From assembly GCF_000716675.1 (NCBI RefSeq), contig NZ_JNXT01000026.1, positions 33,960 to 97,959 of the forward strand: a stretch of 64,000 bases of DNA. The letters run 5' to 3'. The notes beneath the pieces are model-generated. The model saw only the letters and a program-made list of their open reading frames with translations. It did no database searches and was not told the DNA's origin. Shown one piece after another: positions 61,782-64,000 of the stretch (the first letter of the stretch is position 1; the number at the start of each line of letters is the position of its first letter). The stretch comes from Streptomyces alboflavus. GTDB lineage: Bacteria > Actinomycetota > Actinomycetes > Streptomycetales > Streptomycetaceae. Made by a program: the position numbers and the translations under genes.

Positions 61782-62981
61782 GTGAAGGCGTACAGAGCCG
61801 TGGTGAGCGCGATCGCCGGGGTGCTGCTCCTGGCCGGGTGCGGCGGGGACGGCGGTGGCTCCGCGGGCGACGCGGACCGCTCGCGCGCCCCGGGCGGGAC
61901 CGGGTCCGCCGAGGGCTCCTGGAAGATCGTCCACATCGACAAGCGGGGCAGCGGCACGGTGGAGGCCGTCGCGGCAGCCGCCGACGACGCCATCTGGGCC
62001 GCGGGCACCGACCAGGGCGTGGCCCGGCCCGACCCCTACCTCCTGCGCTACGACGGCACCACGTGGCGGCGCACCCCGCTGCCCGCCGCACTCGGCGGAC
62101 GCGTCTCCCAGCCCCGGCTCGACGCGTCCGGGCCCGACAACGTGTGGCTCCACGGCGTCGCCCCCGCGGGCGGCTCCCGCATCGCCCGCTGGGACGGCAC
62201 CCGCTGGCGCGCCGTCCCGAAGCCGCCCGTCGAGGGCGCCGTCGGCAGCCTCAGGGCCTTCGCGCCCGACGACGTGTGGGCGCTCGTCGGCGGCCGGGCC
62301 GCGCACTGGGACGGCGCCCGCTGGACCGCCACCTCGCTGCCCGCCGTCGCCAACAGGCTCGACGGGAGTTCCGGGGACCACGTGTGGGCCGTCGGGTACC
62401 GCGACAGCGGGCCCGGCGTGGGCGGCGCCGGGGGCGAACAGACGCAGCCCGCCGCCATGCGCTGGGACGCCCGCGCCCGCGCCTGGAAGCTCACGCCGAC
62501 GCCCGCGTTCCGCTTCCCCGACCCCGTCCCGCCGGAGCCCGGCGCCTCCCTCGACGGGGTGCTCGCCGTGTCCCGCGACGAGGTGTGGGCGTACGGCGTG
62601 CACTCCTTCGACCACGGCGAGACGCCGACCGGGCCCGCCACCGAGCGCGTCCTGCTCCGCTGGGACGGCGCCCGCTGGCGGCAGGAGCCGGACGCCGACA
62701 CCGACCCCTGCCTGTCCCGGCCGCCCGTCGCGCACGACGGCGCGGGCGGCCTCCTCCTCGAACGCCACCGCTTCCGCACCGCCGACGGCTCCTGCCGCAA
62801 GGTCCCCTGGCAGCGGCTGCCCGCCACCGGCGCGGTCACCTCCGGCGGCAAGCAGCAGCTGTGGTTCGAGGGGGTGGTGCGGGTGCCCGGGACGAAGCGG
62901 TTCGTGGGCGGCGGGAAGGTGTACGTGATGCAGAGCGGAAATCCGTTGGTGCTGCCTGTGGTGGCTGTGTTCGAGCCCTGA
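61782..62981 (+). CDS. beta-propeller-like lipoprotein
   Basis: A 399-residue protein with lipobox L-L-A-G-C (C20) and a Gly/Asp linker. The extracellular domain has repeated W-D-G-x-x-W and D-D/N-V-W-A/L motifs (R-Y-D-G-T-T-W, R-W-D-G-T-R-W, H-W-D-G-A-R-W, R-W-D-G-A-R-W; D-N-V-W-L, D-D-V-W-A, D-H-V-W-A, D-E-V-W-A), the pattern of a five- to seven-bladed propeller. Role unknown. GTG 61782 has GGGGGG upstream. Confidence 0.85.
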   Translation: MKAYRAVVSAIAGVLLLAGCGGDGGGSAGDADRSRAPGGTGSAEGSWKIVHIDKRGSGTVEAVAAAADDAIWAAGTDQGVARPDPYLLRYDGTTWRRTPLPAALGGRVSQPRLDASGPDNVWLHGVAPAGGSRIARWDGTRWRAVPKPPVEGAVGSLRAFAPDDVWALVGGRAAHWDGARWTATSLPAVANRLDGSSGDHVWAVGYRDSGPGVGGAGGEQTQPAAMRWDARARAWKLTPTPAFRFPDPVPPEPGASLDGVLAVSRDEVWAYGVHSFDHGETPTGPATERVLLRWDGARWRQEPDADTDPCLSRPPVAHDGAGGLLLERHRFRTADGSCRKVPWQRLPATGAVTSGGKQQLWFEGVVRVPGTKRFVGGGKVYVMQSGNPLVLPVVAVFEP

Positions 62982-63009
62982 GGCGGGGTTGTTCCTCGGG
63001 CGTGAGGTC

Positions 63010-63765
63010 TCAGACCGGCAGGCGGCGGAAGACCGGGCGCGGTACGTGGCGCAGTGCCGACATCACCACGCGCAGTGCCCCCGGGACCCACACCGTCTCC
63101 GAGCGGCGGCGCAGGCCCGTCTCGATGGCCTCTGCCACGGCCTCCGGCGTCGTCGCCATCGGCGCCTCCTCCAGGCCCGCCGTCATCTTCGACCGTACGA
63201 ATCCGGGGCGTACGACCATGACGTGCACGCCCGTGCCGTGCAGGGCGTCGCCCAGGCCCTGGGCGAAGGCGTCCAGGCCCGCCTTGCTGGAGCCGTAGAT
63301 GAAGTTGGCCCTGCGGGCGCGTTCGCCCGCCACGGAGGACAGGACCACCAGGGAGCCGTGGCCCTGCGTCTGGAGGGCGCGGGCGCAGACCAGGCCCGCT
63401 GAGACCGCCCCCGTGTAGTTCGTCTGCGCGACCCTGACCGCCGCCAAGGGGTTGTCCTCGTCCTTCGCCTGGTCGCCCAGGATGCCGAACGCCAGCAGGA
63501 CCATGTCGACGTCGTGCTCCGCGAAGAGGGTGCCGAGGGTGTCGGCGTGGGACTCCGCGTCCAGGGCGTCGAAGGGGATCGTGGTGGTGTCCGCGCCCTG
63601 GTCGCGGAGTTGCTGGGCCGCCTTCTCCAAGGCGGGGGAGGGGCGGCCTGCCAGCCAGATCTTGCGGGTTCTGCGGGTTGCCAGGCGGGTGGCTGTGGCC
63701 AGGGCGATTTCGGACGTGCCGCCGAGGATCAGGAGGGACTGGGGGGTGCCGAAGGCGTCTTTCAT
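63010..63765 (-). CDS. dprE2: decaprenylphosphoryl-keto-ribose reductase-like SDR (DprE2-like)
   Basis: A 251-residue classical SDR: G-G-T-S-E-I-A (15-21), L-L-A-F-G-I-L-G-D-Q, V-V-L-S-S-V-A-G-E-R-A-R-R and Y-G-S-S-K-A-G-L-D-A-F catalytic Y-x-x-x-K. The whole pattern matches DprE2, which with the flavoenzyme DprE1 epimerises decaprenyl-phosphoryl ribose to arabinose. In Streptomyces the lipid carrier and product may differ. The DprE1 partner is not in the window and would be expected upstream (beyond the right edge). ATG 63765 is used. Confidence 0.85.
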   Translation of the reverse strand: MKDAFGTPQSLLILGGTSEIALATATRLATRRTRKIWLAGRPSPALEKAAQQLRDQGADTTTIPFDALDAESHADTLGTLFAEHDVDMVLLAFGILGDQAKDEDNPLAAVRVAQTNYTGAVSAGLVCARALQTQGHGSLVVLSSVAGERARRANFIYGSSKAGLDAFAQGLGDALHGTGVHVMVVRPGFVRSKMTAGLEEAPMATTPEAVAEAIETGLRRRSETVWVPGALRVVMSALRHVPRPVFRRLPV

Positions 63766-63799
63766 GGGGGTCCTTGGGGGGGTGTCGGGTGCGGGGTGG

Positions 63800-63960
63800 T
63801 GGGCCCTGCGGGGCATTCCCCAGTCCCGCCCCTTCCCGAAACCGGGGCTCCGCCCCTGGGCCCCGGGGGTGGGTGTTCCCTTCGGGTGGGACGGTCCGCC
63901 CTCGAATCGGCGCTTCGCGCCTCGTCCTCAAGCGCCGGACGGGCTGAAACGTGCCGGGCG
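63800..63960. repeat. dispersed Streptomyces-type repeat, right-edge copy
   Basis: In inverted orientation relative to 50519 it contains CGCCCCTTCCCGAAACCGGGG, GGGGCTCCGCCCC, GGCGCTTCGCGCC and CTCGTCCTCAAGCGCCGGAC, ending in CGGGCTGAAAC. The strip from 63766 to the end contains no gene. Confidence 0.8.
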
Positions 63961-64000
63961 GGCTGGGGTGTGCCGGGCTGTTGGTCAGGTGGTGCAAGTT

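Overview
The window is about 64 kb of very GC-rich, tightly packed actinobacterial chromosome. Streptomyces is the obvious candidate: there are SARP/AfsR-type regulators, an XRE plus DUF397 pair, an ATP-binding anti-sigma-like protein, a DprE2-like reductase, many secreted proteins, GTG/TTG starts and GTGA/ATGA gene overlaps. I found no tRNA, rRNA, CRISPR array or origin. The left edge cuts through a PEP mutase/isocitrate lyase-family gene. The right edge falls in a Streptomyces-type dispersed repeat upstream of a dprE2-like gene.

Layout. 0-3.7 kb: a carboxymuconolactone-decarboxylase/PEP-mutase pair facing a MocR regulator, then an NmrA-like reductase facing an Rrf2 regulator. 3.9-10.8 kb: a 2131-residue secreted Rhs/YD-repeat toxin with a C-terminal non-specific nuclease, overlapping a SMI1/KNR4 immunity gene. 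10.9-14.7 kb: a DMT-type membrane protein, a small lipoprotein plus glutathionylspermidine-synthase-like pair (compare E. coli ygiB-ygiC), an HxlR regulator and a lipoprotein. 14.8-18.3 kb: a secreted protein of unknown family, a terminator, then a three-gene ABC export operon. 18.2-25.7 kb: MFS/LysR, TetR/MMPL, a polysaccharide deacetylase and small secreted proteins.

25.8-29.7 kb is the most unusual stretch. A small two-helix membrane protein is translationally coupled to an NB-ARC/TPR (STAND, NLR-like) ATPase. The two share a 17-residue motif, twice at the C-terminus of the membrane protein and once at the N-terminus of the ATPase. The cassette sits between imperfect 29-bp direct repeats, one of which is the 3' end of a helix-turn-helix gene, so it looks inserted. 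I read it as a candidate immune or cell-suicide module. 29.8-36.9 kb: TetR/DHA2 drug exporter with two matching operators, DUF397/XRE/ATPase, a GDSL lipase, a secreted triple-repeat protein and a methyltransferase. 36.9-39.7 kb: a second secreted polymorphic toxin with its putative immunity gene, lying between two IS630 transposase fragments.

39.7-50.3 kb: a WYL regulator facing a RidA protein; an ECF41-type sigma factor facing its carboxymuconolactone decarboxylase partner, with a full ECF41 promoter match; a sarcosine/dimethylglycine-type methyltransferase; DinB, Crp/Fnr and YciI proteins; a condensation-domain protein; two paralogous small secreted proteins; and a flavodoxin-fold/MDR oxidoreductase pair. 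50.7-54.5 kb: a 1273-residue AfsR-like regulator whose reading frame contains a copy of the dispersed repeat and a coding minisatellite. 54.6-64 kb: rocD; glyA behind a ZTP (pfl) riboswitch; an ECF sigma factor, a membrane (anti-sigma-like) protein and a likely target gene sharing one promoter motif; trpS; a 2'-5' RNA ligase-like protein; a lipoprotein; and the DprE2-like reductase.

Conserved metabolic genes (rocD, glyA, trpS) sit mainly at the right. The left and middle are accessory, with two toxin/immunity systems, the NLR-like cassette and IS remnants. All functions are inferred from translated sequence and motif memory; no database search was run.
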